From assembly GCA_964428225.1 (NCBI GenBank), contig CAYRXS010000024.1:1-41749 (forward strand): DNA of 41,749 nucleotides. Direction: 5' to 3'. The translations under genes and the position numbers were made by a program. Position 1 is the first letter of the stretch. Every line of letters starts with the position of its first letter. Positions 34,080-41,749 of the stretch are shown here, one piece after another. The notes under the pieces were generated by a model. The model searched no databases. It was not told where the DNA came from and worked only from the letters and a program-made list of their open reading frames with translations. The stretch is from JBFMCU01 sp964428225. Lineage in GTDB: Bacteria > Planctomycetota > UBA1135 > GCA-002686595.

Positions 34080-36719
34080 ATGAGAGCCCTTGCCGTCATC
34101 GCTCTCCTCCTCGTCGCCCTGATCGCGGTCCTCGTGATTCCGTGGTGGGGGGGAGGTGGGAAGGGGGACGATCCGGTGGTCGCGCCCTCCCGCGCCGAAC
34201 CGTCCGCGGGGCTCGAGACGACCGGGCTCTTCCCTCCCGCCGAGCCGCCGCCGGCGACGGCCGCCGAGGAGACGCGAGGCCTGGTCGACGAGTCCCCGGC
34301 GCGAGAGCCCCTCGACCGGCGCGGGTTCGAGCCGTGGCCCCAGGAGGGCCGCGCGGTCCGGGTGGTGGACGCCACGACCGGCGAGCCCGTGCCGGGGGCG
34401 GAGGTGCGGTTCCTTCGCGAGGGGGCGATCCCCGACGACCGCCGCGAAGCGACGATTTGCGGCCGACCCCTCGACGATCTGCTCGACAGATACGGTCGAC
34501 GCTTCCGCGCCGACGAGCAGGGAATGCTCCGGGTGCCGCGGACCCGTGCGTGGCTCGTGGGGATCGCCCCGGGACGGTGGGGGACCAGCCTGTGTCCGGA
34601 ATCCGGTTCCGGGACGAGGGAGCTCGCTCTCCACCCGGACACGAGCCTCGCGGTCCGCGTCGTCGACGGCGCCGGCGCTCCCCTTCTCGGGATTCCGGTC
34701 CAGCTGATCTACGTCTGGGATGCGAGGGAAATCGGCACGACGGTCGAATCCGGCTCTCCCGACGGATTCGCCCGCTTCGCGCACATCCCCGCCTACGCGA
34801 GCCTGACGGATCGCGAAAGCTTCCTCGTCCGGCTCCCCATCCTCGCGGGAAGGTGCCCGTGGATGAACCTCGTGGTGCACAAGCTGCCTTCCGAGCCCGT
34901 CTCGCTCGTCGCGCCGCCCCTCGGCCGGCTCGAGGTCCACGCCCTCGATGGGAAGGGGAATCCCCTCCGCGAGCCAGCCGAGGTGAAGGTCGACCTGCTC
35001 GGGGTCGATTACGTCTCGATGCCGGAGACGGACTGGTCCCCGTTCGATCCGACGCGCGCGTCGCACCGGATCGATCCCGGCGATGGACCCCTCGTCGTGT
35101 TCGTGGCCCTGGGAGAGGACTTCGCCATCTCTGGCAGGGCCAGCCCGGAGTGCGGCTGGGCCAAGGAGACGACAACCGGTCCGTCGACCGCGGGTGGCGT
35201 CCGACGCGTCGAGCTTCGCTTCGCGCCCGTTCACTTCCTGCTCGTCGGCCGGCTCGTCGATCCCGAGGGCGAGCCCCTGCGCTCCACCCGCGCGCGGTTC
35301 TGGATCCGACCCGATCCCTACCGACCCGGCCACAGTCCGACGGGCATGATCTCCACGGACGAGGACGGCGTCTTCCGCATCCTCTGGCGCGCCAGGGATC
35401 GGGAGCGCGTTCGTGCCTCCCTCACCCTGCGGATCGAGAAGGGACGGCCGGCGATCGCCTGGGAAGCACGTGCGGAGCTGCCGGGCACGATGAGCCCGGG
35501 CAAGAACGACCTGGGGAATCTCGTCTTGTCTCGACCCCCCCTCCTCCTCGCGGGGGTGGTGATGGACGACACGGGGGAGCCCGTGCGCCACGCCCTGCTG
35601 CGGGTGTACCGCGAAGCGCGCTCGCCGGAATGGCGCCCGGAGCCGACGTACCTGCGCGCCTCCGACCTGCAGACGAGGACGGACGACGAGGGCGAGTTCG
35701 CCGTCCACGGCTACGCCGATGCCCCCGCCCTGGCGATTCGCGCCCGGCGAGCCGGGCACGTGGACCTGCCCTATGCAGCCTTCGTTCCGCCCCGGGACGA
35801 CATCGTGCTCCTCCTGCCACGCAAGGCCGGGATCCGAGGGCGGGTGATCCTGGAGGAGGGCGACGGCGAGCTCCCCGATCGCAAGGTACGCATCTCGGTC
35901 CACCCCGAGGGCGATCCGGAGGCGGGGTTCCAAACGCTGAGCGTCGAAGGGACCGACGACTTCCACTTCTCGAACCTGGTCGCCGGACGGTACACCGTGA
36001 CCTTCCGCCACGGGGCCACGGCCGATCTCCTGCTCGAGGTGCCCGGGGTCTCCGTCCGCGGCGCAGAGGTTGCCGAGGATCCCCGTCTGGCCGCGGTGGA
36101 CCTGCGGGGTCGGATCCACCGGTATCACCTGCGGGTGGTCGATGCCGACGGGCGAGCGATCGAAGGAGTCCGGGCGTCGTACCGCACGTCGGAAGAGACC
36201 TCATCCTGGTCGGCGAGGGTTCTCGGAGTCGAATCGAAAGGGGGCGTCCTGGTCTTCGACACCACGCGCGAGGTGCTCGACGTTCGCGTTTCCGCCGAGG
36301 GCTTTCGCACACGTCATCTCGGGCGGCTGGACGGTGATGCGATGGTCACCCTCGAGGCGGGACTGTCGGTGAAGCTCGTCCTGTCCGGTGGGGGCCGGGA
36401 TCTGGTCGGATCCGAGTACGTCCTCTACGTGGGCTTCTACCGGGGATCGTTCGAGGACCCGGAGCTGGCCCGAGGCTCCTGGCTCGGACCGGAAGGAGAG
36501 GTGCGGCTGACGATGCCCGAGCCGGGATCGTATTGCTTCGCCGCCGCGATCACGTGCCCCGACCTGGACGACGGCTGGTTCTCCATGAGGGACGTCCAGC
36601 TGGGGGATCCGCCCCGCTTCGAGGTGCTCGACACGCCGGACGAGCAGGTGTTCATCGTCTCCATCCCTCCGGCGTGCATTGCGGAGGCGATTCGCAGACT
36701 GGGGGAGGAAGATCAATGA
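34080..36719 (+). CDS. Membrane-anchored protein with repeated carboxypeptidase-regulatory-like domains
   Basis: An 879-residue protein with an uncleaved-looking N-terminal membrane helix (about 3-22) and a Pro/Glu/Ala-rich linker (about 30-90). About seven beta-sandwich units of the carboxypeptidase-regulatory type follow, each with 'V(V/L)D..G.P(V/L)...V': near residues 91 ('VRVVDATTGEPVPGAEVRF'), 190, 282, 387 ('GRLVDPEGEPLRSTRARF'), 488 ('GVVMDDTGEPVRHALLRVY'), 585 and 682 ('LRVVDADGRAIEGVRASY'). No enzyme domain is present. Such proteins are common in Planctomycetota, probably as surface scaffolds. It ends with an ATGA overlap with the sulfatase gene, implying an operon and perhaps a shared substrate. 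Confidence 0.78.
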   Translation: MRALAVIALLLVALIAVLVIPWWGGGGKGDDPVVAPSRAEPSAGLETTGLFPPAEPPPATAAEETRGLVDESPAREPLDRRGFEPWPQEGRAVRVVDATTGEPVPGAEVRFLREGAIPDDRREATICGRPLDDLLDRYGRRFRADEQGMLRVPRTRAWLVGIAPGRWGTSLCPESGSGTRELALHPDTSLAVRVVDGAGAPLLGIPVQLIYVWDAREIGTTVESGSPDGFARFAHIPAYASLTDRESFLVRLPILAGRCPWMNLVVHKLPSEPVSLVAPPLGRLEVHALDGKGNPLREPAEVKVDLLGVDYVSMPETDWSPFDPTRASHRIDPGDGPLVVFVALGEDFAISGRASPECGWAKETTTGPSTAGGVRRVELRFAPVHFLLVGRLVDPEGEPLRSTRARFWIRPDPYRPGHSPTGMISTDEDGVFRILWRARDRERVRASLTLRIEKGRPAIAWEARAELPGTMSPGKNDLGNLVLSRPPLLLAGVVMDDTGEPVRHALLRVYREARSPEWRPEPTYLRASDLQTRTDDEGEFAVHGYADAPALAIRARRAGHVDLPYAAFVPPRDDIVLLLPRKAGIRGRVILEEGDGELPDRKVRISVHPEGDPEAGFQTLSVEGTDDFHFSNLVAGRYTVTFRHGATADLLLEVPGVSVRGAEVAEDPRLAAVDLRGRIHRYHLRVVDADGRAIEGVRASYRTSEETSSWSARVLGVESKGGVLVFDTTREVLDVRVSAEGFRTRHLGRLDGDAMVTLEAGLSVKLVLSGGGRDLVGSEYVLYVGFYRGSFEDPELARGSWLGPEGEVRLTMPEPGSYCFAAAITCPDLDDGWFSMRDVQLGDPPRFEVLDTPDEQVFIVSIPPACIAEAIRRLGEEDQ

Positions 36720-38005
36720 GACTCGGACCGCGCCACTGGCTGCCCCTCATCGCGATGCTCGCGCTCTGCGGGTGCCGCGCTCTCTCTCCCGCGTCGGAGG
36801 GGCGACCGCCCAACGTCGTGCTCATCATCTCCGACGACCAGCGTTGGACCGACTATGGCTTCATGGGGCACGAGCACGTGCGGACGCCGCGCCTCGACCG
36901 GCTCGCGGACGAGAGCATCGTCTTTCCGCGGGGCTACGTCCCCGCGAGCCTCTGCCGGCCTTCGCTCGCCTCGATCATCACCGGGCGGTGGCCGCACCAG
37001 CACCGGTTGACGTCGAACGACCAGGCGAAGGGCTCGCCGCGCGAGGTGCTGACGCGTCACATCGACGACGTGCCCACGCTGCCGAGGATGCTCGCGGAGC
37101 GCGGGTACGTCAGCTTCCAGAGCGGGAAGTGGTGGGAGGGTTCCTGGGCGCGCGGCGGCTTCACCCACGGCATGACCCGCGGCGAGCGCCACGGCGACGA
37201 TGGGCTCACGATCGGTCGCGAGGGGATGGAGCCGATCTTCGAGTTCGTCGACGAGGCGACCGCCGACGGCAAGCCCTTCTTCGTCTGGTACGCGCCGTTC
37301 CTGCCCCACCAGCCGCACGATCCGCCGGCGCGCCTGCTGGAGCACTACGAAGACCTCGCGCCCACGCCCCGCGTCGCCAGGTACTGGGCGATGTGCGAGT
37401 GGCTCGACGAGACGTGCGGGGAACTGCTCGACTTCCTCGACGATCGCGGGCTCGCCGAGGACACGCTCGTGCTCTTCGTCACCGACAACGGCTGGATCCA
37501 GCAACCGAACAAGAACGGCTACGCGCCGCGATCGAAGCGCTCGCCCTACGACGGCGGGCTTCGTACCCCGATCCTCGTCCGCTGGCCCGGACGCCCGCGC
37601 GGCTTCGCGCCCGGCCGATCGGGCTTCCCCGTGAGCAGCCTCGACCTGGCCCCCACGATCCTCGAGGCCTGTGGTCTGTCGAGCGATCCGGGCATGGGCG
37701 GGGTGGACCTGCTCGACCCGCTCGCCCTCGCCCGCCGCCCCGCGATCTTCGGGGACGTCTACGCGCACGACGCGGTCGATCCCGACGATCCCGTCACCTC
37801 GCTCCGCTACCGCTGGTGCGTCGAGGGCCGCTGGAAGCTGATCCTGCCCCACGATCCCGGTGAGAGCCCACGCCTCTACGACCTGCGCGCGGATCCCCAC
37901 GAGGAGCACGACCTCGCGGACGACCGGCCCGATCGCGTGGAGGCCCTGACCGAGCGCATCGAGCGCTGGTGGCCGCTCACCGCCGCAGCTCGTACTGGAT
38001 CTTGA
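36716..38005 (+). CDS. Sulfatase (arylsulfatase A-type) lipoprotein
   Basis: A 429-residue protein. ATG 36716 overlaps the previous TGA (ATGA) and has GGGGGAGGA just upstream. The leader ends in the lipobox 'LCGC' (Cys20), so the enzyme is lipid-anchored. Metal site: 'NVVLIISDDQRWTDYG' (D40-D41). Nucleophile site: C80-R-P-S-L84 in 'LCRPSLASIITG'; formylglycine Cys is present, but Arg of CxPxR is Leu. 'FVTDNGWI' and 'KSPYDGG'-like 'KRSPYDGGLRTP' complete the site. Typical length. It should cut sulfate esters from carbohydrate outside the cytoplasm. Its 3' end overlaps the convergent DUF5916 gene by 29 bases. Confidence 0.88.
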   Translation: MRLGPRHWLPLIAMLALCGCRALSPASEGRPPNVVLIISDDQRWTDYGFMGHEHVRTPRLDRLADESIVFPRGYVPASLCRPSLASIITGRWPHQHRLTSNDQAKGSPREVLTRHIDDVPTLPRMLAERGYVSFQSGKWWEGSWARGGFTHGMTRGERHGDDGLTIGREGMEPIFEFVDEATADGKPFFVWYAPFLPHQPHDPPARLLEHYEDLAPTPRVARYWAMCEWLDETCGELLDFLDDRGLAEDTLVLFVTDNGWIQQPNKNGYAPRSKRSPYDGGLRTPILVRWPGRPRGFAPGRSGFPVSSLDLAPTILEACGLSSDPGMGGVDLLDPLALARRPAIFGDVYAHDAVDPDDPVTSLRYRWCVEGRWKLILPHDPGESPRLYDLRADPHEEHDLADDRPDRVEALTERIERWWPLTAAARTGS

Positions 38006-40157
38006 CCGCGGTGTCGTGGCTCTCGGGATGCCAGCTCGAGCCCCACACGTGCCAGTTGTAGTTGAAGACCAGGAACAGGTCCGACTCGGGCGTGATCGTC
38101 CAGCGGAAGCGGTTGTTCGTGCCGACCGAGTCGCTCTCCGTGTCGTACTGGGCGTAGCTCGAGAAGGTCATGTCCGGCGAGAAGTTGACCAGCACACGGG
38201 CTCCGTAGGCATCCTCGCTGAACCGGCCGTCGGGGAGCTCGCCCTCGTTGCGCTCGCCACCCAGCGCGAAGGCGAGCAGGGGGATCGGGTTCCATTCGAG
38301 CCACGCCTCGTAGGTTTCGAGCGTGCCGTCGTAGAAGTCGCCGAACCGCCAGGAGGTCTCGCCGCTGATCTTGCGCTTGCTCGCGGTCTCCGCGGAGAGG
38401 CGATAGCGCGTCCACTCGTACTTGCCCGCGGGCACGTCGACGCCCTCGCCCACCTCGAATCCTTCGGGCGGGCGATCACCCTCCCGACCCACGTTGAGCT
38501 CGAGCTCGTCCCCGCTCTCGAACTCCCAGTTCAGCGGAGATGCCGAGAGGTGGTACGAATCAGCGCGGCCGTGGAGATCGGTGGTGTAGGTGGCATAGGT
38601 TTCGTAGAACATCTGCCGCACGAGGTTCCAGTCGGGACGCGGCATGTACTCCGCCTTGAGCGTGTACTTGGCGATCCCGGACCGGCGGACGAAGCCCAGC
38701 GACGGATCGAAGTCCGCCCCGATGCGCGTCCAGAGGAACGCCAGATCCCACAGATCGTTCGGGTAGTCGATCTTCCCGCCCATCGCGGAACGGCTGTCAC
38801 CGGCGCTGTTCTCGTGATCCGCGGTGAGGGCCCAGGCCCCGGCCAGGAAGTTCTTGTCGCCCCACGCCCGCGACGTCTGGTACGTGAAGTCGGCGCCCGT
38901 CATGTAGCTGCCGTGGCGTCCCTCCGGGTCGCCCACGGTGGCGATCATGCCCACCGTCGATTCCTCGAGGATGTCCTGGCGAACCCGCATCACCCCCATG
39001 GCCTGGGACGGCGCCACGTCGGTCTCGTGGCCGGTGTGGGCGAAGAGGGCGCCGATGCTCGTGTCCCCCAGGCGGCCGTGGGTCTTGGCCCCGAAGAGCA
39101 GGGGTACCTCCTCCCCGCCGACCAGACCGATCCGACGGCTGTGGTAGGGAACGAGGTCCCGGCCCACGCCGAGCCCGAAGTCGAAGGCGTCCGCTCCCTC
39201 GAGGAAGAATGCCCGCTTCTCGGGGAAGAACAGCGGAAAGCGGGTGAGGTTCGTGCGCCGCGTGTCGACCTCGGTCTCCGCGAAGTCCGTGTTCGCGGTG
39301 AGCTGGACGGTGAGATCCGGCGTCGGCTTCCACGCGACGTCCAGGCTCGGCTCGAGGTCGAAGTCGCGATCCCGGCTCCGGTCCACCTGGGATTCGCTGG
39401 CCACGAGCGCCGGCCGCACGGCGAGACCCAGGCCGAGGTCGAACTCCGGCAGGTCGGTGAGCAGCCCGGCGTGGCTCGTCTGCGTGATGCGCCAGTCGAG
39501 CCGAGCTCCCGCCCAGCGATGCCTCTCCAGGAGCCGCTGCACGCGCCTTCCGACGTTGAAGTGCCAGGCGTCCAGCCCCTCCTTGAAGCTCAGCGTGCGA
39601 ACGGGGATGCGGATCTCGACGCTCCACCCTTGGTCGTCGCGCGAGGTCGCCGCTTCCCAGATCCCGTCCCAGGAGGAATTCTCCCCCTCGCCGCGTCGCG
39701 CGACCAGAGCGTCGTAGCGCGCGCCGGCGGGGTTGACGGAGAACACGTACCCGGTGCGGCCGTCGCGGAAGGTGCCCAGCACGATGCGGACGTGGTCCTC
39801 GCCGCCCAGCGACGAGTCCCGCGCCACGGCGTAGCTGACGATTCCCGTCGGATCCGGATCGAAGCAGCGCACGCCGATCACGAGCTGCCGCGCGTCCGCG
39901 AGCACGCGCACCGTCGTGCGCAGGGTCGGCGCGGCTCCCTCGGTCGGTTCGACCATCGTGAGGTTCTCGATGGCGGGCGCACCACTCCACGCCTCCTCGT
40001 CGAGCACGCCGTCGAGCCGCAGGTCGTCGGGGAGCACGCCCACCTGCAGGCTGGGAACGGTCTCCGCCCCCGAGTCCTGGGAAGAGGAAACGCCCGCTAC
40101 GATTCCGAGGGTGACGGTGGCGAGGCAGAGCCGCGGCAGCCAGGAGATCCGATGCAT
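37977..40157 (-). CDS. DUF5916 / CBM9-like outer-membrane protein
   Basis: A 726-residue exported protein with a signal peptide (about 1-26). Residues about 35-225 form a CBM9-like (DOMON-type) beta-sandwich: 'LRLDGVLDEEAWSGAP' and 'GYVFSVNPAGARYDAL'. From about 240 on, a DUF5916 beta-barrel follows, with 'NTDFAETEVDTRRTNLTRFP', 'LFFPEKRAFFLEGADAFDFG' and alternating strands up to the terminal 'TAVKIQYELRR', as expected for an outer-membrane barrel that ends with an aromatic/charged strand. Function of the family is not established; surface carbohydrate binding or passage is the usual guess. It runs convergent to, and overlaps, the sulfatase gene. Confidence 0.85.
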   Translation of the reverse strand: MHRISWLPRLCLATVTLGIVAGVSSSQDSGAETVPSLQVGVLPDDLRLDGVLDEEAWSGAPAIENLTMVEPTEGAAPTLRTTVRVLADARQLVIGVRCFDPDPTGIVSYAVARDSSLGGEDHVRIVLGTFRDGRTGYVFSVNPAGARYDALVARRGEGENSSWDGIWEAATSRDDQGWSVEIRIPVRTLSFKEGLDAWHFNVGRRVQRLLERHRWAGARLDWRITQTSHAGLLTDLPEFDLGLGLAVRPALVASESQVDRSRDRDFDLEPSLDVAWKPTPDLTVQLTANTDFAETEVDTRRTNLTRFPLFFPEKRAFFLEGADAFDFGLGVGRDLVPYHSRRIGLVGGEEVPLLFGAKTHGRLGDTSIGALFAHTGHETDVAPSQAMGVMRVRQDILEESTVGMIATVGDPEGRHGSYMTGADFTYQTSRAWGDKNFLAGAWALTADHENSAGDSRSAMGGKIDYPNDLWDLAFLWTRIGADFDPSLGFVRRSGIAKYTLKAEYMPRPDWNLVRQMFYETYATYTTDLHGRADSYHLSASPLNWEFESGDELELNVGREGDRPPEGFEVGEGVDVPAGKYEWTRYRLSAETASKRKISGETSWRFGDFYDGTLETYEAWLEWNPIPLLAFALGGERNEGELPDGRFSEDAYGARVLVNFSPDMTFSSYAQYDTESDSVGTNNRFRWTITPESDLFLVFNYNWHVWGSSWHPESHDTAVKIQYELRR

Positions 40158-40174
40158 CGCGGGACTCTAGCGAT

Positions 40175-40193
40175 CTTCCCCGAGCCGGGGAAG
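40175..40193 (-). terminator. Hairpin downstream of the GT-C gene
   Basis: A perfect 7-bp stem, CTTCCCC / GGGGAAG with a 5-base loop, lies about 100 bases after the stop of the minus-strand glycosyltransferase gene and just before the DUF5916 start. There is no clear U-tract, so termination strength is uncertain. Confidence 0.4.
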
Positions 40194-40291
40194 GTGAGAG
40201 CCGCACGGGACGTCCCCCCGAGCCCGCCTCAACGTAAGGATTCCGTGCCCGCGAGCGTCGGCCCGAAAGCCGGATCGTCCGTGGCGTCCGA

Positions 40292-41731
40292 TCAGCGTCT
40301 GCGGTTCTCGTAGAGCATCCAGTTCCAGCCCGACAGCCCGCAGTAGCGCCAGGTCTCGGCCAGGTCGTAGACGTCGCCGCTGCGGTCCCGGATCGTCGGC
40401 GCGACCTCGCCCAGCTCTCCGAAGCGGTGGTGGAGGATCCACGCCGGCCCGCGCGCGCGGGGCGTCCCGCGGTCGAGGTAGCCGAGCTTCTTCCCCGCGG
40501 GCAGGACGCGTCGGTAGTAGGCGAGCAGCAGCCAGTGGCGGAAGTCGTCGTCGCTCGCCACCGAGACGATCGGGCCCGGCGTGTGCTCGCCCATGTACCG
40601 CACGGCCGCCGCGTAGCCGCCGTGTCCGTACCGCAGGAACCGCGAGGTGCCGAGCGCGTTGCCGGCTAGGAAGAGCAGGACGACGAGCCCCGCGGCGATC
40701 CGCCCTCCGTGCCCCGCGCGCCACGCGACCGCGAGGAGGTGCGCGACCGCGAGGTAGCCGAAGGCGAAGCTCAGGAGGAAGTAGCGGACGTAGGCCGTCT
40801 CCGCGCTGCGCATCGCGAGGACGATTCCGGGGGAGACGAGGACTACCACGAGGTAGAGGACCCACGACGTGTCGCGCTCGCGAGCAAGTCGGACGATCGC
40901 CACGAGGAGGAGCGCGGCGAACACGATGCCCACGGCCGCGGCGAGCGGTCCGGCGAGCGGCCCGCCCCCGGCGAGCGAGAACGCCCGGCTCAAGACGCCG
41001 AGGAGCTCGCGCTCGGGGGATCCGGCGAGCTCCATGCGCCGGTAGACGAGGAAGTAGAACGCGGCCGCGAGGAGTACCGGAACGCCGTACGCGCGCGCGG
41101 CAGCCGCGAGGGCTCCCGCGCGGCTCTCCCGCGTCACGAGCAGGTGAACGACGAGCCACAGCCCGATCCCCACGAACGCGTGCAGGTACATCAGGTGCGA
41201 GAGGAACCCCAGCGCGGTCGTCGCCCAGAGCGCGACGGCCCACCCCCACGCTCCTCGCCGTGCGAACCGCCGTGCGGCGTACCACGCCAGGAGCGCGAAG
41301 AACACGACGGACGCGTAGCCCCGCGCCTCCGTCGAGAAGTGGATCATGAGGTACGAGCCCCCCAGGAGCACCGCGCCGAGCGTCGCCTCCGTTCGCCCCG
41401 ACTCCCGCCCGATCAGGTACGCGATCCCCACGCTCCCGATCCCCGCCAGGAGCGAGAGGAGCCGATAGACCGCCCACGGCTGTTCCGTGCCCAGGAGGTA
41501 GCAGAAGAGCGTGTTCAGGTGGTGGTGGTTCGAGTCCGTGACCTTCGTGAACACCTCGAGCGGCGAGCTCACCGTCTTCACGAGCTCCAGCGTCCAGATC
41601 TCGTCCAGCCAGAAGTCCGTGAAGATCCCCGCCACCCGCGGCGCCGAGGCAAGGGCCAGCAGGACGACGAGGGTCCAGACCCACCTCTTCCCCGACCCTC
41701 GATGCTCCATGGCGTCATCCGTCGCGGCCAT
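40292..41731 (-). CDS. GT-C (GT39/PMT-like) membrane glycosyltransferase
   Basis: A 479-residue protein with about eleven membrane helices. It starts at ATG 41731; ATG 41710 is an alternative and neither has a good ribosome binding site. After the first helix the loop carries the acidic motif 'FTDFWLDEIWTLELV' (Asp-Glu), the catalytic signature of GT-C transferases that use polyprenyl-phosphate sugars, and 'HFSTEARGYASVVFF' matches the ArnT/PMT-like 'EARGY' helix. The C-terminal soluble domain covers about 380-479 ('PGPIVSVASDDDFRHWLLLA'). It probably glycosylates lipid or protein on the periplasmic side. The gene is complete within the window. Confidence 0.82.
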   Translation of the reverse strand: MAATDDAMEHRGSGKRWVWTLVVLLALASAPRVAGIFTDFWLDEIWTLELVKTVSSPLEVFTKVTDSNHHHLNTLFCYLLGTEQPWAVYRLLSLLAGIGSVGIAYLIGRESGRTEATLGAVLLGGSYLMIHFSTEARGYASVVFFALLAWYAARRFARRGAWGWAVALWATTALGFLSHLMYLHAFVGIGLWLVVHLLVTRESRAGALAAAARAYGVPVLLAAAFYFLVYRRMELAGSPERELLGVLSRAFSLAGGGPLAGPLAAAVGIVFAALLLVAIVRLARERDTSWVLYLVVVLVSPGIVLAMRSAETAYVRYFLLSFAFGYLAVAHLLAVAWRAGHGGRIAAGLVVLLFLAGNALGTSRFLRYGHGGYAAAVRYMGEHTPGPIVSVASDDDFRHWLLLAYYRRVLPAGKKLGYLDRGTPRARGPAWILHHRFGELGEVAPTIRDRSGDVYDLAETWRYCGLSGWNWMLYENRRR

Positions 41732-41749
41732 GCCGCGAAGGTAGTACGG

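Overview
The window is a G+C-rich bacterial chromosome segment of about 41.7 kb. It is dense with large secreted and membrane proteins. The content points to an uncultured member of the Planctomycetota: FG-GAP and PQQ-type propellers, LamG-like domains, sulfatases, ROK kinase, DUF5916, TMTC-like TPR glycosyltransferases, and a recurrent C-terminal domain ending in a pattern like 'PNDPALxG..xYxQG....TN'. This assignment is an inference; there is no rRNA or other marker gene here. No tRNA, rRNA, CRISPR array, insertion sequence or phage gene was seen.

Layout. Positions 1-2133 hold the tail of an unidentified gene, an MFS transporter and the remains of a uroporphyrinogen-decarboxylase-like gene. 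Positions 2292-8688 (+) hold three secreted propeller proteins: an FG-GAP repeat protein, a LamG/methyltransferase/PQQ fusion, and a PQQ-like propeller coupled to it by an ATGA overlap. Two paralogous secreted M14 zinc carboxypeptidases (8720-11221 and 16103-18577, both -) bracket the most interesting part. Beyond them lie a MATE transporter broken by an amber codon, a PilX-like pilus-associated protein, a sialidase-like protein divergent from a ROK kinase, a C25 (gingipain-type) peptidase, a PopT/DUF368 transporter, a small lipoprotein, a sulfatase-fold lipoprotein, a TMTC-like TPR membrane protein, a serine hydrolase, a regulatory-like-domain protein coupled to a sulfatase, a DUF5916 outer-membrane protein and a GT-C glycosyltransferase.

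Main discovery. Between the two carboxypeptidases, two genes each contain one in-frame TGA at a place where the family is expected to have cysteine, and each TGA is followed at SECIS distance by a stable stem-loop. Gene 1 (11320-13386, +) is a TPR-thioredoxin-fold-propeller protein whose redox motif reads W-U-G-G-C with Sec186. Gene 2 (13415-14566, -) is a catalytic-domain-only MetE-like protein (core methionine synthase type) with Sec216 in the context TFM-U-A, upstream of intact HxC...E...C zinc-ligand candidates. Both are best read as selenoproteins. Gene 2 is the last gene of a four-gene operon: TusA-like, DsrE-like, TusA-OsmC fusion, MetE-like selenoprotein. I infer a sulfur or selenium relay feeding a methyl-transfer enzyme. 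The Sec machinery itself (selA, selB, selC, selD) is not in the window. Other genes end normally at TGA, so TGA is a stop codon in this genome and not a general sense codon.
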